DNA of 41,563 bases, from NCBI GenBank assembly GCA_009692465.1, contig SHZD01000028.1, forward strand, positions 1 to 41,563, given 5' to 3'. Below are positions 15,892 to 24,116 of this stretch, in pieces. Each line of letters opens with the position of its first letter. Position 1 is the stretch's first letter. Position numbers and translations under genes: made by a program. The notes under the pieces were generated by a model. It worked only from the letters and a program-made list of their open reading frames with translations, was not told the DNA's origin and ran no database searches. Source of the DNA: Myxococcales bacterium (lineage in GTDB: Bacteria; Myxococcota_A; UBA9042).

Positions 15892-17235
15892 ATGCGCATT
15901 GACGACGTCACCCTTTGGCACGTCTCGGTGCCACTGCCAGCACCGTTCTTCCCGGCATGGATTCCGGGCCTGCCGCAGACCGACAACCGCTTTACTTTGG
16001 TGAGGTTGCGCACAGTGTCGGGCCTTGAGGGCTGGTCGGCCGGTCCAGCGATGGCCACCGAACGCCAAGGCATGGGTTCGCTGCTGGGGCCCTATCTGCT
16101 GGGCGAGCGCGCCGACGACTTGGAGTCGATTCGCCAGCGCTTGCGCGAAATGAGCTATCTCGGTTGGCACTTGGGTTGGCTGGAAGCCGCCTGCTGGGAC
16201 GTCATCGGCAAGGCGCGTGGGGTGCCGGTGTGGCAGCTCTTGGGCGGTACTGGCGGCCGAGTGCAACTGTATGCGTCCACCGGCGACGTCAAGGACGGCC
16301 GCGCGCGGGTGGTCGAACTGGAAAAGCGCCGCAGCGAAGGCTTTGTCGCCGCCAAGTTGCGGGTGCACAAGCCCCACCTCGCCGATGATTTGGAGCAAAT
16401 CGCGGTGGTGGCCCAGGCTATGGGCGCCGGTTTCAAGATGGGGATCGACGCCAACCAAGGGTGGCGGGTGGCGGTGGTCGCCGACGCGCCGCTGTGGGAC
16501 GTGGAGCGCGCCAAGGCTTTTGCCCACCGCGCTGGCGAGCTGGGCTACGCGTGGCTGGAGGAACCGCTGGCCAACGACGACTACGCTGGCATGGCTGAAC
16601 TGCGGCGCTCGGTAGCGATCCCGATTGCCGGTGCGGAGTTGAACCACCACGGTCTGGCTGAAATCGAGGTCATGCTGCAAAAAAAGTGCCTCGACATCTA
16701 CCAACCCGACGCGGTGTTTGCCGGCGGTATCAGCGAAACTTGGAAAATCGTGCAGGCCGTGGCCGCAGGTGGCGCCCGCTATACCCCGCACACCTGGACC
16801 AACGGGATTGGTTTCGCCATTAATCTTGCGCTGTTTGCGGCCTCGCCGTGGCGCGACGATACGCTTTTGGAGTACCCGATTAGCGAACCGGGCTGGATCC
16901 CGGACTTTCGCGATGGTCTGTTGCAAACACCTTGGCAGCACCATCGCGGTTATCTAGAACTGCCGACCGCTCCGGGTCTGGGTTTTACTATTGATAAAGC
17001 GCAGTTGTGGCGGCATGCCAGCCAATTTTACCGCGGCACCAAGCTGCGGGTGGCGCTGGGGGCGGTGTGGGACAAAGGCCTGCGGACCGCCAAAGAACTG
17101 GGCGCAGTGCGCGATGCCCGGCTCGTGGCGCGCCAGCAGGTGCTTGAGCAGCGCGTCGCCAGCGGGCAGGACTTGCTATCCCCGTTTGTCGGTACCCCAG
17201 TCCAGCCGCATCGCGGTTGGAAATTGGAGGCTTGA
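15892..17235 (+). CDS. Enolase-superfamily (mandelate racemase type) enzyme
   Basis: A 447-residue protein starting at ATG 15892, preceded by GAGG; the open frame extends upstream but without protein-like sequence. The N-terminal capping domain (1-120) and TIM barrel are recognisable. Catalytic landmarks are K155-x-R157 (AAKLR), the metal ligands D186 (GIDANQ), E223 (LEEPL) and E249 (AGAEL), and H300 (YTPHTW), which could act as the second base. This pattern fits acid-sugar dehydratases or epimerases of the mandelate racemase subgroup, which abstract a proton alpha to a carboxylate. The substrate cannot be read from the sequence. It is followed after two bases by the small subunit of a GMC-type dehydrogenase, suggesting an oxidation-then-dehydration pathway for a sugar or sugar acid. 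Confidence 0.85.
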   Translation: MRIDDVTLWHVSVPLPAPFFPAWIPGLPQTDNRFTLVRLRTVSGLEGWSAGPAMATERQGMGSLLGPYLLGERADDLESIRQRLREMSYLGWHLGWLEAACWDVIGKARGVPVWQLLGGTGGRVQLYASTGDVKDGRARVVELEKRRSEGFVAAKLRVHKPHLADDLEQIAVVAQAMGAGFKMGIDANQGWRVAVVADAPLWDVERAKAFAHRAGELGYAWLEEPLANDDYAGMAELRRSVAIPIAGAELNHHGLAEIEVMLQKKCLDIYQPDAVFAGGISETWKIVQAVAAGGARYTPHTWTNGIGFAINLALFAASPWRDDTLLEYPISEPGWIPDFRDGLLQTPWQHHRGYLELPTAPGLGFTIDKAQLWRHASQFYRGTKLRVALGAVWDKGLRTAKELGAVRDARLVARQQVLEQRVASGQDLLSPFVGTPVQPHRGWKLEA

Positions 17236-17237
17236 AA

Positions 17238-17777
17238 ATGGAGCTGGTCACTCGACGGCGCTTGGTCGGCGCGGCTTTGCTCAGCGGTGGCGCGCTCGGT
17301 GCTGCAGCCTTGGGCTTGCAACTGCTGCGCGAAAAAGCGCCCCCAGTTGCCGGTTTGCGCGTGTTGTCAGCCGCCCAACATCGAACCATGGCCCTGGTGG
17401 CGCTCACCCACATTCCGCCGGGCGGGCCGTTTGGCTGGAGCGCCGCGGACGTCGATGTCGCCGGGCTTTTCGACCAGTTTTTGGCCGACCAGCCCGCCAG
17501 CGACCAGCGCGACGCCGGGGTGGCGCTGGATTTGGTCGATTTGGGGCCGTTGATGTTTGAACGGCGCTGGACCACTTTTACAGCGCTCACCCCCGACCAG
17601 CGCTTGGCGCACTGGCAGGCATGGTCAGTGGCTCCGCAGGCGACCCGGCGCGAAATTTGGCAGTCGCTGGCTCGCTTTACTGGGATGGCCGTCTACGACC
17701 AGCCTGGCGCGTGGCCGCATATTGGCTACCGCGGCCCGTCGCTGGCGCGGCGTACTGGCCCAGAGCAAGGCCCATGA
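17238..17777 (+). CDS. Tat-signal gluconate 2-dehydrogenase subunit 3-like protein
   Basis: A 179-residue protein starting at ATG 17238 with GGAGG nine bases upstream. Residues 6-35 are a twin-arginine signal (TRRRLVGAALLSGGALGAAA). The C-terminal region contains LARFTGMAVYDQPGAWPHIG then YRGP, matching the closing helix and GYxGP signature of the gluconate_2-dh3 family. These small subunits carry the Tat signal and export their GMC-type catalytic partner, which usually lacks one. The partner is the next gene. A MITE-like element (17784-17923) begins seven bases after the stop. The reading frame ends normally in ARRTGPEQGP, so the gene appears complete. Confidence 0.8.
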   Translation: MELVTRRRLVGAALLSGGALGAAALGLQLLREKAPPVAGLRVLSAAQHRTMALVALTHIPPGGPFGWSAADVDVAGLFDQFLADQPASDQRDAGVALDLVDLGPLMFERRWTTFTALTPDQRLAHWQAWSVAPQATRREIWQSLARFTGMAVYDQPGAWPHIGYRGPSLARRTGPEQGP

Positions 17778-17783
17778 TGGGGC

Positions 17784-17923
17784 TAAGAAACTGTCCCACA
17801 ATGAGTCATTGTGGGACTGGTTCCGTTTGCTTGCTTTGTTGGTCGCTAAGCTCGCGTCCTGAAAGGCCGACTCGCCGCTCCTGTGTTCCCCAGATCGATC
17901 GCGTTATTTGAGGACAGTTCCTA
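17784..17923. mobile_element. 140-bp MITE-like element, copy 1
   Basis: The terminal inverted repeats are AAGAAACTGTCCCA and GGACAGTTCCT, bounded by TA on both sides as in Tc1/mariner-IS630-type insertions. The left side also contains a short internal hairpin, GTCCCACAATGA/TCATTGTGGGAC. The interior includes the extragenic motif (17826-17857) and ends AGATCGATCGCGTTATTTGA. It has no ORF, so it would depend on a transposase elsewhere. It lies exactly between the small-subunit stop and the GMC start codon. Confidence 0.85.
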
Positions 17924-17934
17924 AAGGCAAGGCG

Positions 17935-19470
17935 ATGACCATCACTGACTGCAGCCAGTCCAGCGGCCAACCCGACGATATGCGCTGTGAAGTGGCGATT
18001 GTCGGCTCGGGTTGCGGCGGGGCCACCGTAGCGCGGGTTTTGGCCGAGGCGGGCCGCGATGTGCTGCTGATCGAAGAGGGCGGCGATTTTGTCGGCCCGC
18101 AGCGCCTCACTCAACGCGACCTGTCCATGTACGACCAGTTGTATGCCGACCGTGGCGCGCGCACCACCGCGGATCGCACGATTTCGGTGCTGTCCGGCAG
18201 AGTGTTGGGCGGCGGCGGCGTCATCAATGCCTGCGACGTGGTGCCCGTTCACGAGGCCATTTGGCGCTATTGGCACACGATTCATGGCCTGCAGCAGTGG
18301 TCACCGCAAGCGATGGCGCCGTTTGTGGCCCGCGCGTTGCAGGACCTGTCGGCCACGGCCATTACTCAGGATCAAGTCAACCGTAACAACCAAATCCTAC
18401 GCCAAGGAGCGCAGGCTATGGGTTATACCGGCGAGTTGATGCACCACAATCGCCAAGGCTGTGTAGGTCTAGGCACTTGCCTGATTGGGTGTCCGCTGGG
18501 GGCCAAGCGCAATCCACGGATGGTTGCGATTCCAAAGGCCATCACTGCCGGGGCGCGGGTGCTGGTGCGGGCTAAAGTGGTGCAAATCAGCGCGGCCGAT
18601 CGCCCGGACAAGACCCTGCTGGTGCGGGCGCTCGATCCCAAGGGCTATCACGAGACGTCGACGTTTCGGGTGCAGGCCAAGCGCATCGTGCTGGCGGCAG
18701 GGCCGGTGGGAACCACTACGATTTTAGCGGCTTCCGGTTTGGGCAACGACCGCTTGGGCCGCGGACTGTCGCTGCAGCCGCAAGTGGCGGTGGTGGCGCA
18801 GATGCCGGACATCGTCAACGCTTTTGACGGCATCCCCCAGTCCTTTGCGCTGACTCAGTTTGAGCGCAATGACGAAAAAACCGGGCTGGGCGGCTATCGG
18901 ATCGAGAGCATCTTCGGTACCCCGGGCATTTTGGGCTCGCTGGTGGTGCAGCCCGGCATCGAGGGCAAAGCGGCTATGGCGGCACTGCCGTATGTGGCGG
19001 CGTGCTTGGTGCTAGTGCCCGACGAGCCCGTCGGCCAGATTGGCCAAACTTGGTCAGGGCGGCCGCGCATCGACTACACGCTGTCCGAGGAGTGGAAAAC
19101 GCGCGCGCGCGCCGCAGTCAAGACGGCGATGCGCTGTTTTCTGGCGGCGGGAGCGCGCCAGGTGATGGTGGCCAGCGCGCCACCGCTGGTGGTGCACAGC
19201 GAAAAAGAGTTGGCGCAAGTCGATGGTCTGTCGTTTGCTCCGGCTTCGATCGGCCTCATCTCGGCCCATCAACAGGGAGGCACGCCGATCAGCGCGCGGC
19301 CCGACGCCGGAGTGTGCGATCCGGATGGCCAACTTTGGGGCACGCCGGGGGTGTATGTCTGCGATGGTGGGCTGTTTCCGACGTCTAGCTCGACCCACAC
19401 TATGGCGCCGATTTTGACGCTGGGGCATTTCTTGGGGGCCAAGTGGGCGGCGACGTGGGGCAAAACCTAG
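17935..19470 (+). CDS. GMC-family FAD oxidoreductase (large subunit)
   Basis: A 511-residue protein starting at ATG 17935, eleven bases after a MITE-like element. Residues 19-40 are the FAD Rossmann motif, with G24-x-G26-x-x-G29 in AIVGSGCGGATVA. VLGGGGVINA fits the GMC signature region. A cysteine motif CVGLGTCLIGCPLGAK near residues 181-196 resembles that of long-chain alcohol or gluconate dehydrogenase-type GMC proteins. The C-terminal segment with STHTMAPILTLG supplies the usual catalytic His area. There is no own signal peptide; the upstream Tat-signal subunit probably exports it by hitchhiking. It likely oxidises an alcohol or aldose at the periplasmic face and passes electrons to a cytochrome or quinone. 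No cytochrome subunit is encoded nearby. Direct MITE copies flank the gene. Confidence 0.87.
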   Translation: MTITDCSQSSGQPDDMRCEVAIVGSGCGGATVARVLAEAGRDVLLIEEGGDFVGPQRLTQRDLSMYDQLYADRGARTTADRTISVLSGRVLGGGGVINACDVVPVHEAIWRYWHTIHGLQQWSPQAMAPFVARALQDLSATAITQDQVNRNNQILRQGAQAMGYTGELMHHNRQGCVGLGTCLIGCPLGAKRNPRMVAIPKAITAGARVLVRAKVVQISAADRPDKTLLVRALDPKGYHETSTFRVQAKRIVLAAGPVGTTTILAASGLGNDRLGRGLSLQPQVAVVAQMPDIVNAFDGIPQSFALTQFERNDEKTGLGGYRIESIFGTPGILGSLVVQPGIEGKAAMAALPYVAACLVLVPDEPVGQIGQTWSGRPRIDYTLSEEWKTRARAAVKTAMRCFLAAGARQVMVASAPPLVVHSEKELAQVDGLSFAPASIGLISAHQQGGTPISARPDAGVCDPDGQLWGTPGVYVCDGGLFPTSSSTHTMAPILTLGHFLGAKWAATWGKT

Positions 19471-19483
19471 ACAGCCGCGCAAC

Positions 19484-19623
19484 TAAGGAACGGTCCCAGA
19501 ATAAGTCATTGCGGGACTGGTTCCGTTTGCTTGCTTTGTTGGTCGCTAAGCTCGCGTCCCCAAAGGCCGACTCGCCGCTCCTGTGTTGCCCAGATCGATC
19601 GAGTTAGTTGAGGACAGTTCCTA
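19484..19623. mobile_element. 140-bp MITE-like element, copy 2
   Basis: It is nearly identical in length and sequence to copy 1 and in the same orientation. The terminal repeats AAGGAACGGTCCCA and GGACAGTTCCT are bounded by TA. It starts 14 bases after the GMC gene stop. The internal hairpin is degraded (AGAATAAGTCATTGCGGGAC), so it is not an exact duplicate of copy 1. Confidence 0.87.
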
Positions 19624-19942
19624 ACAGTTGCTCGGCGTCTCCTTGCTTGCGGTGTGGGTCACCAGCGAACGCTTGGGGCGTCTCGCTGTTCCATTTTTGT
19701 TCGGGAATTTTTTGAGGATCGGCGATAATTGGTCAGGCCGACACCGAGCCGATCAAACAAGGAATGCGCGACGTCGCCCGGCTTGTTTGGGGCGAGCTTA
19801 CAGCACGCATTCCGATGCCGGCCGGTCGGCGTCCGCTGACTGCCACCACCCCGCAGTTGTGACACAGGAACGCGATCGCTTGGCATTGGGCCTGAGAAGT
19901 GAGTCGTCTTGTAAAGACACGAACTTGCGACCCATCCAGCCA
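19624..19942. other. Intergenic tract downstream of MITE copy 2
   Basis: No gene is supported. GGAATGCGCG at about 19762 and the reverse-complementary GCATTCC at about 19806 form a loose inverted repeat. A diverged copy of the extragenic motif (CTTGCGACCCATCCAG) lies at 19921-19945. The tract reads as decayed mobile DNA between two converging transcription units. Confidence 0.4.
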
Positions 19943-19983
19943 CCAAAAAGAACCAAAGACACAACGACTCGTTCTGTCTTTGC
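19943..19983 (-). terminator. Probable intrinsic terminator of the aroQ-efp operon
   Basis: Read on the minus strand, CAAAGACA and TGTCTTTG form an 8-bp stem (19955-19983), followed by GGTTCTTTTTGG with a five-T run. It starts four bases after the last codon of the minus-strand operon. The stem is A/T-rich and the T-run is offset, so strength is uncertain. Confidence 0.55.
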
Positions 19984-19986
19984 TTC

Positions 19987-21645
19987 TCACATCAACCGCG
20001 CCAACACGGCTTGCATCGCTTGGTGATCGGCTGGGGTCCAACTGGCAGTGGAAACCACCAAGACCGCGCCGCCCGCCGCCGAGGGCAGGGCCTGCAACAC
20101 ATCAGCACTAAAGCTGTGGCGCGTCCCATCGCGATCGCGCCAAATCAGTTTAGCGCCGGCATTAACCGGTGGCGCCCCCGCCGGAAACGACAACAGCAGC
20201 GACTTGGCCTTGGCGTCATACTCAATCGACTGTCGATACAGGGCAAAGCCGCACAGGCTCAAGCTGGCCAAAAACGGCGCAGTGGCGTAGCGGTGGCGTT
20301 GGGGCGGCAGCGGATGGCTGGCGGGCAGATCGTTCGGCGGCTGGACCGACAGCCCTCGCGAGTCGTTCTTGCGTATCGGCGGCGTTTCCGTCCTGCGTTT
20401 GGCGGCCTTGACTCTGGCCACCACGGCAGCCACCGCCTCACTGTCGATCGACACCGTCTCCGCGTGGCGCGACACCAGATCCGGCCCCGACTCGACCAGG
20501 ATCTGGGTGCGCGGCTGAGCTCTCGAATGCCCCACTGCTGCCGAATTCTTGGTCGCCCGCGGCGTGACCACCACCGGATTGGCGACGGCGGCCGCCGCAA
20601 ACGCCGGCAGTGAACTGGTGCGCGGCTGAGCGGGTGGCGGCCCGAGGCCCTCGATCGGGCCCGCCGCAGTGCTGTCCGCGGGCCGAAATAGCGGCGTCGA
20701 CGTGACGCGTTTGGTCGCTGCAGACAACGACTGAGTGGGGTCGGCCATGGCCCATTCGCGGGCGGCAACCTGGGGCAATGGGCTCGAAGTCCGCACCTTC
20801 CGTCCCACCGCCAGCTCTGCGTGGCCAGGTGTCAGCGCTGCTGCCATGTCAGCGGTCTGGCGGCCCGCCGCGGCGGCCAGCGCGCCAGTGGTCGAGGCCA
20901 CGGGCTGGGGCGGCGGTAGCATCGGTGCATCGCTGAGCGCTCGATTGGGCACAGGCGGGCCGGAAACTCCAAATTCGGGTGCTGGGCCCGCTGGCGGCGG
21001 AGTGGACGGCGGCCGCGCTGGTCCCAAGTCTACCGGTGGCGGCGGCGGCATCGTCGCCGGTGATCGAGAGGCCGGTTGGGGCTCAGCAGGCACTGGCAAT
21101 GCCGAGGCCAGTGCCGGGGCCAGTGCCGGGGCCAGTGCCGGGGCCAGTGCCGGGGCCAGTGCCGGGGCCAGTGCCGGGGCCAGTGCCGGGGCCACCGACA
21201 CGCTGGCCGCCGCCGCGGTGCCGCGCCAATTGGCATGTAGGGCGATAAAGCTCTGTTCGACCGCCTCTGTTGCGGTCGCGCTGGCTGCTTCGCTGGCCTC
21301 GACTGCCGTCAGAAGGCCCTGCCAGCTAGTCAACAGCCCTTCCATCTGTTCCGCATGGTCGGCGCGGCGGTCGACAACCGCCCGCCGAGCGCGAAACAGG
21401 GCGGCCAGCGCCACCGGGATCCCCGTCGGACTGGCGTCCGCCATGGTCGGCAGTTCGCCTGTCAGATCCCTAGGATTGCGCGCTTGCACGCCGGACTGGC
21501 GGGCGATAAGTGCCACGTGTTGAGCAACCGCCAGCGCGTGGCGGTAGCGCAAGCGCGCATCGAGCACCACCAGCGCCGCCTCGCGCGCATCGAGGTTGCC
21601 CTCCAGTGGGCGCAGGTCGAGCAGATCATCGGCCGACTGGGCCAT
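19987..21645 (-). CDS. Protein of unknown function with Ala/Pro-rich linker
   Basis: A 552-residue protein starting three bases after the stop of the TPR gene. Residues 1-145 are alpha-helical, with many charged residues and an Ala-rich stretch. Residues about 151-179 are seven copies of Ala-Leu-Ala-Pro from a 12-base tandem repeat. Residues about 180-450 are Pro/Ala-rich and probably disordered. The last 95 residues form a compact beta-rich domain: SIEYDAKAKSLLLSFPAG, then AKLIWRDRDGTRHSF and a closing helix. That domain resembles no family I can name; PilZ was considered, but its RxxxR and DxSxxG motifs are missing. There is no signal peptide or membrane span. Tight spacing suggests it works with the TPR protein. 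Confidence 0.6.
   Translation of the reverse strand: MAQSADDLLDLRPLEGNLDAREAALVVLDARLRYRHALAVAQHVALIARQSGVQARNPRDLTGELPTMADASPTGIPVALAALFRARRAVVDRRADHAEQMEGLLTSWQGLLTAVEASEAASATATEAVEQSFIALHANWRGTAAAASVSVAPALAPALAPALAPALAPALAPALAPALASALPVPAEPQPASRSPATMPPPPPVDLGPARPPSTPPPAGPAPEFGVSGPPVPNRALSDAPMLPPPQPVASTTGALAAAAGRQTADMAAALTPGHAELAVGRKVRTSSPLPQVAAREWAMADPTQSLSAATKRVTSTPLFRPADSTAAGPIEGLGPPPAQPRTSSLPAFAAAAVANPVVVTPRATKNSAAVGHSRAQPRTQILVESGPDLVSRHAETVSIDSEAVAAVVARVKAAKRRTETPPIRKNDSRGLSVQPPNDLPASHPLPPQRHRYATAPFLASLSLCGFALYRQSIEYDAKAKSLLLSFPAGAPPVNAGAKLIWRDRDGTRHSFSADVLQALPSAAGGAVLVVSTASWTPADHQAMQAVLARLM
21109..21192 (-). repeat. 12-bp in-frame tandem repeat, 7 copies
   Basis: Seven near-identical copies of CAGTGCCGGGGC (plus-strand sense) encode an Ala-Leu-Ala-Pro run. 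The unit is a multiple of three. Confidence 0.95.
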
Positions 21646-21648
21646 TCT

Positions 21649-24081
21649 CTAATTCCGAAGCATGCGTTCAATTCGCGTGCGGTAAGCGTGCAATTGGGCG
21701 CTGTCGGGGTGGCGCTTGCACAATTCGTCCAACAGGGCGACCGCTGAATCGTAAAAGCCCCTCTCGATAAAAAACTCAAGAGTATTAATGTCTTTAGTCA
21801 TATCGCGCACCGAAGTGGGCAATTCACTCACCGTGCCCGCGCGGCGGGCCAAGCGTGGGCGCGGCAACGAGTTGCTGCGCTGGCGGGCGCTCACCACGGG
21901 CTGACTATTCGAAGGTGCAGTCGCGGCTAGTGAGGCGACGGTTGGCACTTGGGGCTGTGCAGGGACTGTAGCCGAATCCGTCAGTGCGCTGGCATCTGGC
22001 CCGGCCGCACCTTGAGGTATCTGCAAGAACGGCGCTGGCGCGCGGTTGGCGGCGTCCGCCAATTCGTCCTCTACCGGCGCTCCGACTTCGACCAAGGCGC
22101 GATCTTCGACCTCAAAACCAGCTTCATCGTCGCTGTGCCAGTCTTCGGCATTGGCGTCATTGGCGTGTTCGTCCTCGTCGTCCTCGTCGTCGTCCGCCGA
22201 CAGCGTGCTGGCAAGAGCGTCGAGCGCGGGCACCGCCAAAACCCGGCCGGTTGCCGATCCCGTGCCCGGGGCGACCGAGGACCAGTTCGCCACTGCGGCC
22301 ACCGCTTTGGGCGGCGGCATGGCCGGCGGTTGCGCCGACGCGGTGCTCGCGGCCACGGTGGCAGCGGTGGCGGCCCCAGAGTAGGCCTGTGCAGGGTGGG
22401 TATGTCCAGAGTAGGCCTGTGCAGGGTGGGTATGTCCAGAGTAGGCCTGTGCAGGGTGGGTATGTCCAGAGTACGCCTGTCCAGAGTACGCCTGTGTGGA
22501 GTGGACCGGTGCGGAGTGGACCGGTGCGGAGTGGACCGGTGCGGAGTGGACCGGTGCGGAGTAGGCCGGCACGGAGTGGACCGGTGCGGAGTAGGCCGGC
22601 ACGCCCTGACTCGAAACGGCACGGGCCGGAATCGGCGGGCCAACCGGCGGCGCCGCGGCCACAATGGCCCGCAACCCTTGAGAGGGAGCGCTCGCCGCGG
22701 TCAGCGCGGCTTGCGGTTGATTCGGTTGACGCAACGGCCGGCCGGCCACCGCCTTGGCCTCTGCAGCCGCCGGCTGGGTCGCCGACCGCGGCGGCACAGG
22801 TGCAGAAACTGCTTGCGGACCTCCAGCTTGTGAACGGACGGCCACCGGGACAGCAATGGGGACAGCAACAGGGGCAGCAACAGGGATGGCTGGTGGTCCT
22901 GCGGGAATTGGCGGCGCAATTGCCCGCTGCAGAGGCACATGCTCAGCCACGGCCAGGGTGGCCCCATCAAACTCGTCGTCGTCACTGTCGGCCATGAGCG
23001 GCGGCGATGCCGGCTCGGTCAGCCGGGATACGGCGGCCGGTGGCTGCGAATCGACCCCGCGCACCGTGCGCCGAATGCTCGGCAGTGGCACCTCTGGGAT
23101 ATCGAAACCGGCGCTCTCTTGACGCCGCGTGGCGGTGGTAAACGAGCCGCTGGTCGCCCGCCGCGGTGGCAGAGGCCCGGTCTCGAAATCTATGACGGTG
23201 CCGCCCTGGACAGCTGGCTGCAACACCCCCAAGTAGGTGCGGGCCTCGGCGTCATCGGGGTCCAGATCGTACAGGCGCTCCAAGGTGCGTTCGGCCTCCG
23301 CGCGCAGGCCGGTGGTGCGGTAGGTATTGAGCAGCTTGCGGCAAATCGCCGCCGCTTTTTCGCGCTGACCGATCGCTTGTAGGGTATCCACGACCAATTC
23401 CAGCAGTTCGGCGTCGCGGTGCTCAGCCTCATAGCAGGCCACCAGCTTGGGCAACGCCAGATAGTGCCGCTCCGTTCGCACATAATGCAGGGCCAGATCG
23501 TGGGCGGTAGTGGTGTCGTCCGGGGCGTGGTGGTGCAGTCGCTCGGCGACTTGTTCCCAGTCCTCCGTCTCGCCGGCATTGAGCAAGTCGCCGGCCAGCG
23601 ACCTCAACATCTCCGCGGCTTCGGTCCGTCGTCCAGCCCGGCTGAGCGCCTCGGCTACCCGCACCCGACTGTGCAAGTCCCCCGGGTCGAGCACCATCAT
23701 CTTGCGCACGACATCGAGCCATTCGCCCGAGCGACTTTGGCGCAAAAGCAAGCCAGCCGCTTTGACATAGGTTGCGGCGGCATCCTCCGGCAGTTTCATT
23801 TGCGCCAGCGTTTCCGCTAGCAGAATCTGCACTTCCACGGCTTCGGGTTGCCAGCGCGCCGCTTGACGTAACACTTGCGAGGCCTTGGCCGGTTGCGCGC
23901 GGAGCAAATAGCCGCGAGCGGCCTCGACGTATTTTTCAACGCCTTCGGCCAGGCGGCCTTGCTTGACTGCCGCCTGCGCTTGCGTCAACAATTCGCGATC
24001 TTGCAGGGACACGTCGGCCCGAGTCATCGCTGCTTCGGGCAGGCGCTTGGGCTTGGCAGGTTCGGTGGTAGGTGCGGACAA
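21649..24081 (-). CDS. TPR-repeat protein with long disordered linker
   Basis: An 810-residue cytoplasmic protein. Residues about 27-290 are a run of tetratricopeptide-like helix pairs (AAVKQGRLAEGVEKYVEAAR, AETLAQMKLPEDAAATYVKA, AEALSRAGRRTEAAEML and others). Residues 300-740 are low complexity, with a 15-base-unit tandem array at about 493-567 that encodes Tyr-Ser-Gly and Ala-Pro-Val-His-Ser repeats, and an acidic block (DDDEDDEDE) near 630. The C-terminal 50 residues form another TPR-like pair (DINTLEFFIERGFYDSAVAL then LLDELCKRHPDS), a type seen in Myxococcota scaffold proteins. It probably serves as a protein-interaction scaffold. It lies 35 bases after efp and runs straight into the gene for a protein of unknown function. 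Confidence 0.75.
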   Translation of the reverse strand: MSAPTTEPAKPKRLPEAAMTRADVSLQDRELLTQAQAAVKQGRLAEGVEKYVEAARGYLLRAQPAKASQVLRQAARWQPEAVEVQILLAETLAQMKLPEDAAATYVKAAGLLLRQSRSGEWLDVVRKMMVLDPGDLHSRVRVAEALSRAGRRTEAAEMLRSLAGDLLNAGETEDWEQVAERLHHHAPDDTTTAHDLALHYVRTERHYLALPKLVACYEAEHRDAELLELVVDTLQAIGQREKAAAICRKLLNTYRTTGLRAEAERTLERLYDLDPDDAEARTYLGVLQPAVQGGTVIDFETGPLPPRRATSGSFTTATRRQESAGFDIPEVPLPSIRRTVRGVDSQPPAAVSRLTEPASPPLMADSDDDEFDGATLAVAEHVPLQRAIAPPIPAGPPAIPVAAPVAVPIAVPVAVRSQAGGPQAVSAPVPPRSATQPAAAEAKAVAGRPLRQPNQPQAALTAASAPSQGLRAIVAAAPPVGPPIPARAVSSQGVPAYSAPVHSVPAYSAPVHSAPVHSAPVHSAPVHSTQAYSGQAYSGHTHPAQAYSGHTHPAQAYSGHTHPAQAYSGAATAATVAASTASAQPPAMPPPKAVAAVANWSSVAPGTGSATGRVLAVPALDALASTLSADDDEDDEDEHANDANAEDWHSDDEAGFEVEDRALVEVGAPVEDELADAANRAPAPFLQIPQGAAGPDASALTDSATVPAQPQVPTVASLAATAPSNSQPVVSARQRSNSLPRPRLARRAGTVSELPTSVRDMTKDINTLEFFIERGFYDSAVALLDELCKRHPDSAQLHAYRTRIERMLRN
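22381..22605 (-). repeat. Compound 30/15-bp in-frame tandem array
   Basis: Three perfect 30-base units (GTAGGCCTGTGCAGGGTGGG then TATGTCCAGA) are followed by about nine related 15-base units such as GTGGACCGGTGCGGA. All keep the reading frame of the TPR gene. The 30-base unit is itself a pair of diverged 15-base units, so the array grew in at least two rounds. Confidence 0.92.
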
Positions 24082-24116
24082 GGGGCTCCAAGGGTCCGAT
24101 CTGCGGCTGCAAGCTT

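Noticed and set aside
15472..16944. 490-codon minus-strand frame across the enolase-superfamily gene and repeat copy A
   Set aside because: It reads through a dispersed repeat and lies antisense to a gene with clear catalytic residues. Its sequence shows no domain.
19987..21645. PilZ domain at the C-terminus of the unknown protein
   Set aside because: The c-di-GMP-binding RxxxR and D/NxSxxG motifs are absent.
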